Positions 57,321 through 64,000 of a stretch of 64,000 nucleotides of DNA are shown piece by piece. Made by a program: the position numbers and the translations under genes. The first letter of the stretch is position 1. Every line of letters begins with the position of its first letter. Source of the DNA: DATBGO01 sp963695645 (GTDB taxonomy: Bacteria > Actinomycetota > Actinomycetes > Streptosporangiales > Streptosporangiaceae); assembly GCA_963695645.1 (NCBI GenBank), contig CAVOHC010000012.1:372001-436000 (forward strand), in the 5' to 3' direction. The notes under the pieces were generated by a model that was not told the origin of the DNA, searched no databases, and saw only the letters and a program-made list of their open reading frames with translations.

Positions 57321-58499
57321 GTGTGGGCGATGATCGTGAAGGAGTTCCGCCAGTTGCGGCGGGATCGCCGGACGCTCGCGATGATGATCGTGATGCCGGT
57401 CCTGCTGCTTGTGGTGCTCGGCTACGCGGCGAGCTTCGACGTGAAGACGATCTCGGTGGCCGCGGCCGGCCCGCAGGCCCAGGCGGTCGGGGCACTGCTG
57501 CACCGGCCGTTTGAGGTGATCAGGGCGGCGCCGGAGCAGGGCCGGACCTGGGCACAGGACGAGCTACGCGACGGTAAGGCGGACGTCGCCGTCGTGACTG
57601 GCGGCGCGCGGCCGGTCGTGCTCATCGACGGCAGCCAGCTATTCGCGGCGCGGGCGGCGCTCACCGCGCTGGCCAGCCAGGAGCAGCGGGCCGGATCGAC
57701 CGGCGGAACGGGGTCGGCGGGCGCGAGCGGGTCGGCGGGCGCGACCGGAGCGGCCGGTCTCGCACGGCCCGCACCGCAGGTCAGCATCTTGTACAACCCG
57801 GATCTCAAGACATCCGACATCATGATCCCCGGCATCGCGGGCGTCATCCTGGTGTTCATCGGCACGATCATCACTAGTCTCGGCGTGGTCCGGGAACGGC
57901 AGTCCGGCACGCTTGAGCAGCTGGCTGTGATGCCGTTGCGCACCAGGGACGTCTACCTCGGCAAGATCCTGCCGTATTTCGCGGTGGCGACGGTCGACCT
58001 CGCGATCGTGATCGGCGTCGGCATCGCCATTTTCGGAGTCCCGTTCCGCGGCTCGCCCCTGGTGTTCGCCCTGGGCGCCCTTGAATTCCTGTTCGTTACC
58101 CTCGGGCTCGGCGTTCTCATCTCCAGCGTCTCGCAGAACCAGGGCCAGGCGATTCAGCTAGCCATCATGACGCTGTTGCCGCAGGTACTGCTGTCCGGGC
58201 TGATCTTCCCGTTGTCCTCGATCGTCGTGGGTGTCCGCTGGATCGCTTACCTGCTGCCGCTGACCTACTTCAACCAGATCTCCCGCGGAGTGATGCTCAA
58301 GGCGGAGCCGATAGCCGCGCTCTGGCCGTCGTTCGCGTACCTGGCGGTGCTCGGGGCCGTCATCGTCACGCTCGCCACGCTGCGGTTCCGGGCCTTCCTG
58401 GCGCCGGCGCCGTCGTCCAGGCGACAGCACCGGCCAACCGGCCCGGCGGGAGCGCAGCGCCCCGCGCTGGCGGGCGGCGGGCCCAGGGACCCGGCATGA
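57321..58499 (+). CDS. ABC-2 type exporter permease
   Basis: Membrane subunit of 392 residues. It starts MIVKEFRQLRRDRRTLAMM with helix 1 at about 20-40 (VMPVLLLVVLGYAA), followed by an extracytoplasmic loop to about 170 with a Gly/Ala/Ser-rich patch. Five more helices follow between about 175 and 365 (GVILVFIGTIITSLGVV, LLPLTYFNQISRGVML). This is the YhhJ/YbhR-type layout. GTG 57321 follows GGGGGCGAG. Its stop overlaps the 13-codon relay ORF that leads to the ATPase gene. Confidence 0.9.
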   Translation: MWAMIVKEFRQLRRDRRTLAMMIVMPVLLLVVLGYAASFDVKTISVAAAGPQAQAVGALLHRPFEVIRAAPEQGRTWAQDELRDGKADVAVVTGGARPVVLIDGSQLFAARAALTALASQEQRAGSTGGTGSAGASGSAGATGAAGLARPAPQVSILYNPDLKTSDIMIPGIAGVILVFIGTIITSLGVVRERQSGTLEQLAVMPLRTRDVYLGKILPYFAVATVDLAIVIGVGIAIFGVPFRGSPLVFALGALEFLFVTLGLGVLISSVSQNQGQAIQLAIMTLLPQVLLSGLIFPLSSIVVGVRWIAYLLPLTYFNQISRGVMLKAEPIAALWPSFAYLAVLGAVIVTLATLRFRAFLAPAPSSRRQHRPTGPAGAQRPALAGGGPRDPA

Positions 58500-58537
58500 C
58501 CGCCTCGCCGGGCGGCGGGCCCAGGGACCCGGCATGA
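58496..58537 (+). CDS. 13-codon mini-ORF linking permease and ATPase genes
   Basis: A 38-bp direct duplication (unit starting at 58496, again at 58534) creates an ORF, MTASPGGGPRDPA. Its ATG overlaps the permease stop and its TGA overlaps the ATPase ATG, both as ATGA. Its second half equals the permease C-terminus and its first half the ATPase N-terminus. It may relay ribosomes between the genes; translation is inferred. Confidence 0.5.
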   Translation: MTASPGGGPRDPA

Positions 58538-60453
58538 CCGCCTCGCCGGGCGGCATGACCGCCTCGCCGGGCGGCGTGAGCGGGTCACCGGGCGGCTTTG
58601 GCGGGCGCGCTGGAGACGGCACCGGCACGGTCGGCTGGGGTCTGCGCGAGGTTTCCGTTTGGCATGACAACTCGCCAGCCCTTGACCGCGTGTCTTTTGC
58701 CGCAACGGCGGGCCAGGTGACCGCGGTCGTCGGCGGCGACGGCGCCGGCAAGACGACGCTGCTGCGCTGCCTCGCGGGCGCTCAGGCGCCAGGTAGCGGG
58801 CAGGTCAGCAGGCCGGATGCGCGGCGGATCGGTTACCTGCCTGCGAGCTCGGGCATCTACCCTGACCTGACGGTCGCCGAGAACCTGGCCTTCCGGGCCG
58901 CGGCCTATGGCATGACCCCGGCTCGGGCCCGCGAGCAGGCCGCTGAGTTCCTCGACCGGGCCGGGCTCGTGGCAGCCAGGGACCGGCTGGCCGGCCAGCT
59001 CTCCGGCGGGATGCGCCAGAAGCTCGGCATGATCGCCGCGATGGTGCACCGGCCGCAGCTGCTCGTGCTCGACGAGCCGAGCACCGGCGTTGATCCGGTG
59101 AGCCGGTCCGATCTGTGGTGGCTGATCGCCCGGGCGGCCGCGGCCGGGTCGGCGGTGGTCTTCTCCACGAGCTATCTGGACGAGGCCGAGCGTGCAGCCA
59201 TCGTGCTCGCCCTGGACGGGGGGCAGGAACTGGCTACCGGGACACCGGAGGAGATCGTCGCCGCGGTGCCCGGCACGCTGCGCGCCGTGACCGGTCGGCC
59301 GGCCGCACAAGACGAGCGCCGGGCCTGGCGGCGCGGCGGACGCTGGCGAATCTGGGACCCGGCGGGGCGAGCCGCCGGGGCGGGGGAGGTGATCCGGCCG
59401 GATCTCCAGGATGCGGTGACGATCGCCGCACTAGCCCGCGAGCTTCAGCTGGCGGGCGAGTTTCAGCGGGCCGGTGACGCTGCCCTGCCCGGTAGCGCTG
59501 CCCTGCCCGGTGGCGCTGCCCTGTCCGGTGGCGCTGCCCTGTCCGGTGGCGCTGTCCCGCCGGGCTCTGGCCAGCTCGCCCGGTGCGCTGCGGTGACCCG
59601 CAGATTCGGCCGCCTCACCGCCGTTGACCACGTTGACCTGCAGGTGAATCCCGGCGAGATCGTCGGCTTGCTCGGCGCCAACGGAGCGGGAAAGACCACG
59701 CTGATCCGGTTGCTGCTCGGCCTGCTGCCGGCTTCAGACGGCGAGGTCGCGCTGTTCGGCGCTGCGCCATCACGCGACACCCGCCGCCGGATCGGTTACC
59801 TGCCACAGGGACTCGGCCTGTACGACGATCTGACTCCGGCGGAGAACCTGGAGTTCTCGGCGGCCGTGTTCGGTGCCGGGCGGGACGGGGGCAAGCCGCC
59901 GCGGCTGCCTGGAGAGCTGCGTTCCTACGGCGACACGGTCGTTGGATCGCTGCCACTCGGCGTGCAGCGCCGTGTCGCATTCGCGCAGGTCCTGTCGCAC
60001 CGGCCGGAGCTGCTGATCCTGGACGAGCCCACCTCCGGGGTCGACCCGCTCGGCCGGGCACGGCTCTGGGACACCATTACCGACGCTGCGGCGGCAGGCG
60101 CCGGGGTGCTGGTGACTACGCACCATCTGGAGGAGGCTGGCGAATGCGGCCGCCTGGTGATCATGGCGGGGGGCGCGGTGGTGGCCGAGGGGACCGCTGC
60201 CGAGATCATCGGAACGGCCCGGGTCAGCGTGGTGACGGCGGCCTCGTGGACGGCGGCGTTCACCGCGCTGGAGCGAGCCGGACTGCTGGTGGCGCTGGCC
60301 GGCCGCTCGCTGCGGGTGCCAGGTTCCGCGCCCGAGGAGGTCCGGCGGGCGCTCGGCGGCGTTGATGCCACGGTTCAGGATGCGCCAGCGACCCTGGAGG
60401 AACGCTTCTTCCAGCTGACGCTGTCGACTTCGGCAACGGATGCAGCCCGGTGA
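58534..60453 (+). CDS. Tandem-domain ABC exporter ATPase (YbhF-like)
   Basis: A 639-residue protein with two nucleotide-binding domains. Domain 1 (about 30-240) has Walker A GGDGAGKTTLLRCL, signature LSGGMRQKLGM and Walker B LLVLDEPSTGVD. Domain 2 (about 350-570) has GANGAGKTTLIRLL, a weakened signature LPLGVQRRVAF, Walker B LLILDEPTSGVDP and switch region VTTHHLEEAGE. An Ala-Leu-Pro-Gly-Gly linker of 18-bp repeats joins them. It pairs with the adjacent permease. The N-terminus repeats MTASPGG, so starts at 58534 and 58555 are both possible. It overlaps the TetR gene by GTGA. Confidence 0.92.
   Translation: MTASPGGMTASPGGVSGSPGGFGGRAGDGTGTVGWGLREVSVWHDNSPALDRVSFAATAGQVTAVVGGDGAGKTTLLRCLAGAQAPGSGQVSRPDARRIGYLPASSGIYPDLTVAENLAFRAAAYGMTPARAREQAAEFLDRAGLVAARDRLAGQLSGGMRQKLGMIAAMVHRPQLLVLDEPSTGVDPVSRSDLWWLIARAAAAGSAVVFSTSYLDEAERAAIVLALDGGQELATGTPEEIVAAVPGTLRAVTGRPAAQDERRAWRRGGRWRIWDPAGRAAGAGEVIRPDLQDAVTIAALARELQLAGEFQRAGDAALPGSAALPGGAALSGGAALSGGAVPPGSGQLARCAAVTRRFGRLTAVDHVDLQVNPGEIVGLLGANGAGKTTLIRLLLGLLPASDGEVALFGAAPSRDTRRRIGYLPQGLGLYDDLTPAENLEFSAAVFGAGRDGGKPPRLPGELRSYGDTVVGSLPLGVQRRVAFAQVLSHRPELLILDEPTSGVDPLGRARLWDTITDAAAAGAGVLVTTHHLEEAGECGRLVIMAGGAVVAEGTAAEIIGTARVSVVTAASWTAAFTALERAGLLVALAGRSLRVPGSAPEEVRRALGGVDATVQDAPATLEERFFQLTLSTSATDAAR
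59479..59550 (+). repeat. 18-bp in-frame tandem repeat in the interdomain linker of the ABC ATPase
   Basis: Four units (59479, 59497, 59515, 59533) encode Ala-Ala-Leu-Pro/Ser-Gly-Gly between the two ATPase domains. Confidence 0.85.
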
Positions 60454-61184
60454 CGGCCGGCCGTACCGCGGGGCGCAGGGCCGGTGACAGCGGCACCAAG
60501 GAGACGATCCTGGTGGCTGCGCGCCGCAGGTTCGCTGATCACGGCTATGACGGCGCGACGATCAGGTCCATCGCCGCCGACGCCGGGGTGGATCCGGCGC
60601 TTGTGCACCATTTCTACGGCTCGAAGGAGCAGCTGTTCGTCGCTGCGATGCGGCTGCCAGTGGCGCCGAGGGAGATCCTGGCCGTCCTGGAGGCCGGCTC
60701 GCGGGACGCAGGTGTCAGTACCGGGGAGCAGCTGATCAGGACCGCGCTGCGGGAGTGGGAGGACCCGGCGGTCCGGGCCACGTTGGTCGGCCTGCTGCGT
60801 TCGGCGCTGACCAGCGAGCAGGCAGCGAGGATGCTACGGGAGTTCATTTCCGAGGCAATCCTGGGACCAGCCGCCCGCGCGGTGAGCGCCGGCGAAGCCG
60901 GAGGCCCGGCTGGCATGGCGGCTGCCGCTGGCGTGGCGGGTGCCGCAGAGGGCGCCCGCGGCGATATCGCCGACGCGGAGTACCGGGCGGGCATGGTCGC
61001 GAGCCAGATGCTCGGGCTCGCGGTGGCCAGGTTCGTCCTGGCGCTCGGGCCAGTAGCGTCGGCCAGCACGGATGACCTCGCCGCGACAATCGGTCCTACT
61101 CTGCAGCGCTATCTGACCGGCGAGATCCGGGCGAGCGGCGCAAGCCCTGCCGGGGAAGACGGCGGCAGCCGGCCGGATTCTTGA
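60450..61184 (+). CDS. TetR-family transcription regulator
   Basis: A 244-residue repressor with N-terminal helix-turn-helix ARRRFADHGYDGATIRSIAADAGVDPALVHHFYGSKEQLF and a helical C-terminal ligand domain (TetR_C type, with REWEDPAVRATLVGLLRSAL). A Gly/Ala-rich patch interrupts the C-terminal part. GTG 60450 overlaps the ATPase stop by GTGA, making permease-ATPase-TetR one operon. The tandem sites at the operon promoter are its probable target. Confidence 0.92.
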   Translation: MTAGRTAGRRAGDSGTKETILVAARRRFADHGYDGATIRSIAADAGVDPALVHHFYGSKEQLFVAAMRLPVAPREILAVLEAGSRDAGVSTGEQLIRTALREWEDPAVRATLVGLLRSALTSEQAARMLREFISEAILGPAARAVSAGEAGGPAGMAAAAGVAGAAEGARGDIADAEYRAGMVASQMLGLAVARFVLALGPVASASTDDLAATIGPTLQRYLTGEIRASGASPAGEDGGSRPDS

Positions 61185-61413
61185 TCACCGGCTGTCCGCC
61201 GCCCGCAGTGTGGCCGCCCGCTATGCCTCCGCCCGCAAGTACCAGGCTGTCAGGCTAGGTTTGGCGAGCCGGGACGACCTCGGCCGGGCTGGCCGCGGGG
61301 TGGTGCCGGCGGGCGTCGAGCGAGGATGGCTGGTTCCTTATCACTAATTGGCGAGATCCTCTGCCGTGGGATGACCGCCAATCGGTGAGTTCATTCGCGT
61401 GTAGCGTGCGAGT

Positions 61414-62838
61414 GTGATCGAGACGACGTGGCTGGACGCTACAGCGCAGGCCGACCTTGTTCGTCGTGGCGAGGTCAGCGCCACGGAATTGGTGGAAGCG
61501 GCGATCAGCCGGATCGAGGCGGTGAACCCTCGGCTCGATGCCGTGCTGAGGAACCGGTTCGACCGGGCGCGGGCAGAGGCCGCCGGCGATCTGCCCGACG
61601 GGCCGTTTCGCGGGGTGCCGATCCTTTTCAAGGATCTGGGCTGCACGGTCAAAGGCGAGGTGACGGCGTTCGGCCTCGGGCCGATGCGTGAGCTGGCCTT
61701 TCCGGTGACGTCCTACCTCGCTGCGGCGTTCCGGCTGGCTGGTTTCGTTTCGCTGGGCCGAACGAACGTGCCGGAAATGGGCACCACGGTCACCACGGAG
61801 GCGCGGAGCTTCCGCGCGGCCCGCAACCCGTGGGATCCGGGTCGCAGTGCCGGCGGCTCCTCGGGAGGGTCGGCGGCGGCGGTGGCCAGCGGCATGGTGC
61901 CGGTCGCGCACGCCAGCGACGGCGGCGGTTCCATCCGCATCCCGGCCAGCGCATGCGGGCTCGTGGGGCTCAAGCCGACCCGCGCCAGGGTCAGCCAGGG
62001 CCCGCTCATCGGGGAGGCCTGGGCCGGCGGCACGATCGACGGCGTGCTGACCCGAACGGTTCGTGACGCGGCTGGCATCCTTGACGTGATCAGTACCAGG
62101 GAGGCGGGTGAGCCGTACTACGCGCCCCCGCTGCGCCGCCCGCTGAGCGAGGAGGTCGGCGCCAGCCCGGGTCGGCTGCGCGTCGGGGTGCTGGACCGGC
62201 CGCGCGGCGATGGGTTTCTTGACGATCCGCAGTGCCGCGCCGCGGTGGCGGCCACCGCTCGGCTGCTGGAGTCGCTCGGCCACCATGTCGAGGAGTCCGC
62301 GCCGGCAGCAATGTCCGAGCCGGAGTTTGGCCGGCACTTCGGCACGATCATCGCCGCCGACACCGAGGCGACGTTCCGCGCGTTCGAGATGCTGCTCGGC
62401 CGTCCGATCGCCGAGGACGAGATCGAGCCACGCAACGTCTACTACCGGCAGGTCGGCGCGGCCATGACCGCTATGGCATATCTGCGCAGCCGGGCCTGGA
62501 TCGGTATGTGGGCGCGCCGGATGGCGCACTGGTGGAACGGCCACGACCTGCTGGTGACGCCTACCCTCGGTGCGGCACCGCCGGAGATTGGCTGGTTCAC
62601 CGCGGACGGACCGGAGGCCGAGGGCCGGCGAATCACCAGCTTCATCCCCTACACGGCGCAGTTCAACATGACCGGCCAGCCGGCCGTGAGCCTGCCGCTG
62701 CACTGGACGCCCGATGGCATGCCGGTCGGCGTTCAGCTCGCCGCGGCCTACGGCCGGGAGGACCTGCTGATTCAGGTGGCCGGCCAGCTCGAGCAAGCCG
62801 CACCATGGGGCCAGCGGCATCCGCAGGTGCACGCCTAG
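61414..62838 (+). CDS. Amidase (amidase-signature family)
   Basis: A 474-residue hydrolase of amides. The Ser-cisSer-Lys triad is visible: Lys in PILFKDLGC and the Gly/Ser-rich signature RSAGGSSGGSAAAVASGMVP followed by HASDGGGSIRIPASACG. FNMTGQPAVSLPLHWTPDGMPVG is the conserved C-terminal block. Substrate cannot be predicted. GTG 61414 is the first start; no strong ribosome site is seen. The 229-bp region before it shows nothing else. Confidence 0.93.
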   Translation: MIETTWLDATAQADLVRRGEVSATELVEAAISRIEAVNPRLDAVLRNRFDRARAEAAGDLPDGPFRGVPILFKDLGCTVKGEVTAFGLGPMRELAFPVTSYLAAAFRLAGFVSLGRTNVPEMGTTVTTEARSFRAARNPWDPGRSAGGSSGGSAAAVASGMVPVAHASDGGGSIRIPASACGLVGLKPTRARVSQGPLIGEAWAGGTIDGVLTRTVRDAAGILDVISTREAGEPYYAPPLRRPLSEEVGASPGRLRVGVLDRPRGDGFLDDPQCRAAVAATARLLESLGHHVEESAPAAMSEPEFGRHFGTIIAADTEATFRAFEMLLGRPIAEDEIEPRNVYYRQVGAAMTAMAYLRSRAWIGMWARRMAHWWNGHDLLVTPTLGAAPPEIGWFTADGPEAEGRRITSFIPYTAQFNMTGQPAVSLPLHWTPDGMPVGVQLAAAYGREDLLIQVAGQLEQAAPWGQRHPQVHA

Positions 62839-62871
62839 GAATGCTCCTCGGTGTGCTAGGACCCTGGCGCG

Positions 62872-63489
62872 TCAGAATGGTATGAACGGCAGCCGAACGC
62901 CGGACTGCTCGGTACGGATAGTTGCATCCGCCGGTGCCTCCCGCCTGATCTGCTCGGCGAGTTGCCGCGCGTCGTCCTCGTTACTGGCACCTACGACCAG
63001 GAACCTCCAGCGCCGCACGACCGTACGGCCTTCGCTGCGCAGCTTGGCCGCCAGCGCGACGGCCTCGCGGTGCGAAGGAAACTCCACCCTGGCTTCCCAC
63101 TGGGCGATGCCGGCGGCGCGGGACTCGGCGGTTTCCGCGTCCTCAAGCCGCTGGTGCTCGGCCTGGCGCTCAGCCTCGGTCTGCGGCATCGCGACGTCCG
63201 GGCTCTCCCACTCCTCCTCGATGGGATGCCAGCGGTGCAGGGCGAACTCCGCCGGAATGCCGTGCTGGGTGAGCAGGTCGCGGGCGACCTGCTCGGCTTC
63301 CCTGACGGCGATCTCGGTGCCCGCGTACAGGTAGATCTGCGAGTCACCGGCACCGACAGCGATGTTGCTGCCGAACCGGCGGCGATTGTCGTTTTCCACC
63401 TCATGCGCGGAGAACAATTGCTGCACCCGCTGGACCTGCGCCGGGTCGGGCAGCGAAATCGTCACGCGCCAGTCATTGCCATCCGTCAC
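62872..63489 (-). CDS. Conserved hypothetical protein
   Basis: A 205-residue soluble, acidic/charged protein without recognised catalytic motifs. Two similar-looking alpha/beta halves can be seen: WRVTISLPDPAQVQRVQQLF... in the N-terminal part and EARVEFPSHREAVALAAKLR with RWRFLVVGASNEDDARQLAEQI in the C-terminal part, joined by a charged helix rich in Glu/Ala/Arg. The duplicated pattern resembles small ferredoxin-like domains; this is a visual impression only. It converges with the amidase gene. Confidence 0.75.
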   Translation of the reverse strand: MTDGNDWRVTISLPDPAQVQRVQQLFSAHEVENDNRRRFGSNIAVGAGDSQIYLYAGTEIAVREAEQVARDLLTQHGIPAEFALHRWHPIEEEWESPDVAMPQTEAERQAEHQRLEDAETAESRAAGIAQWEARVEFPSHREAVALAAKLRSEGRTVVRRWRFLVVGASNEDDARQLAEQIRREAPADATIRTEQSGVRLPFIPF

Positions 63490-63642
63490 GGCGTGACTCT
63501 AGCGCACCTGCGCGTCCGGCCGCCGGATCGGATGGGCCGCCGGCCGGCGGCGGGTGGTGCGGCCGTCCGCCGCTGAGCCGCTGCCGGCCCGGCCCGCTGG
63601 TACGTTGATGACGGAAGGCGAACGCTAGCCGAGGAGAGTGAG

Positions 63643-64000
63643 ATGCCGAGCCTGGACGGGACATTGAGTGCGGGGGACCTGGAGCTGCTCCGCAAGGATT
63701 TCTCTGCTAGCCCGGCCTACCGGCTGGCGCAGAACGCCGTGACGCGGGTCGCCGTCGATGACGTTGCCATCAACCGGGAGATCATCAATAACACCGATCA
63801 CTCGCTCTCCACCCTGCTGGACGACTGGAAGGTCACCAATCAGGAGCGCAGCGGCAGGTGCTGGCTATTCGCCGGTCTCAATCTGCTGCGCGTCGGCGCC
63901 ATGCAGAAGATGGGGCTCAAGGACTTCGAGTTCTCGCAGAACTACGCCATGTTCTGGGACAAGATCGAGCGGGCTAATTACTTCCTCGAAGCCGTCATTG
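63643..64000 (+). CDS. pepC: Aminopeptidase C / bleomycin hydrolase (peptidase C1B), N-terminal part
   Basis: The gene runs off the window end; 119 residues are visible. The sequence SLSTLLDDWKVTNQERSGRC followed by WLFAGLNLLR holds the catalytic Cys of C1B peptidases (usual Q..SGRCW), and FEFSQNYAMFWDKIERANYFLE continues the family pattern. These are cytosolic, hexameric cysteine aminopeptidases. ATG 63643 follows GAGGAGAG. His and Asn of the active site lie beyond the window. Confidence 0.93.
   Translation, partial: MPSLDGTLSAGDLELLRKDFSASPAYRLAQNAVTRVAVDDVAINREIINNTDHSLSTLLDDWKVTNQERSGRCWLFAGLNLLRVGAMQKMGLKDFEFSQNYAMFWDKIERANYFLEAVI

Noticed and set aside
61255..62832. 525-codon minus-strand open frame opposite the amidase
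   Set aside because: Antisense shadow rich in Arg/Pro/His/Gly; the plus-strand amidase has all catalytic motifs.

Overview
The window reads as chromosomal DNA of a high-GC actinobacterium (Actinomycetota). Evidence: pervasive G/C third positions, GTG and TTG starts, short ATGA/GTGA gene overlaps, a WhiB regulator, MtrA-MtrB-LpqB, coenzyme F420 biosynthesis with F420-dependent enzymes, an AdnAB-type helicase-nuclease, and SecA with a C-terminal zinc tail. The gene order broadly follows the mycobacterial stretch that carries manB/fbiAB/whiB2, sahH, mtrAB-lpqB, hpf, secA1, Rv3235, moeZ, adnAB and nudC. It is interrupted by lineage-specific insertions. I would place it outside Mycobacteriales (Streptosporangiales-like), but not with confidence.

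Layout. 1-7.4 kb: 3' end of a sugar-nucleotide pyrophosphorylase, an AlkA-like DNA glycosylase, fbiC facing fbiB-fbiA, then whiB. 7.6-16.9 kb: cell-envelope glycosyltransferase, DUF5719 protein, a degenerate metallopeptidase, DUF3499 protein, phosphomannomutase, Trm112-like protein and a cation efflux carrier. 17.1-21.6 kb: methyl-cycle block with a divergent MerR regulator, sahH, a second SAHH-like gene whose active site is altered, and mtnA. 21.7-28.5 kb: mtrA-mtrB-lpqB, a long structured leader, hpf and an orphan response regulator. 28.5-39.1 kb: AlkX/YcaQ-type glycosylase, amidohydrolase, small membrane protein, secA, Rv3235-family protein, moeZ, a membrane protein plus subtilase pair, and an alkyltransferase-like protein. 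39.1-41.0 kb: an accessory patch with a tandemly duplicated small gene (second copy frameshifted) and a 0.6-kb inverted-repeat-bounded insertion carrying a DUF6788-type ORF. 41.1-48.4 kb: adnA (frameshifted) and adnB, then a truncated thiamine-binding-protein gene. 48.4-53.4 kb: marR-MFS exporter-M20 peptidase-nudC, all overlapping. 53.4-57.1 kb: F420-dependent LLM oxidoreductase, hemerythrin protein, Ddn-like F420 enzyme and a frameshifted PHP hydrolase. 57.2-61.2 kb: ABC exporter operon with TetR. 61.4-64 kb: amidase, a conserved hypothetical and the start of a bleomycin-hydrolase-type aminopeptidase.

Functional threads: F420 is built by FbiC/FbiA/FbiB and used by the LLM and Ddn-like enzymes 50 kb away. 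SahH and MtnA recycle S-adenosylmethionine by-products. DNA repair is well represented (AlkA-like, AlkX-like, ATL, AdnAB). The most unusual points are the SAHH paralogue, the duplication-made 13-codon relay ORF between the ABC permease and ATPase genes, the duplicated/frameshifted gene pair beside an insertion element, and three clear reading-frame breaks (adnA, PHP hydrolase, second duplicate) that are either real decay or sequence errors. No tRNA, rRNA or CRISPR array was recognised.
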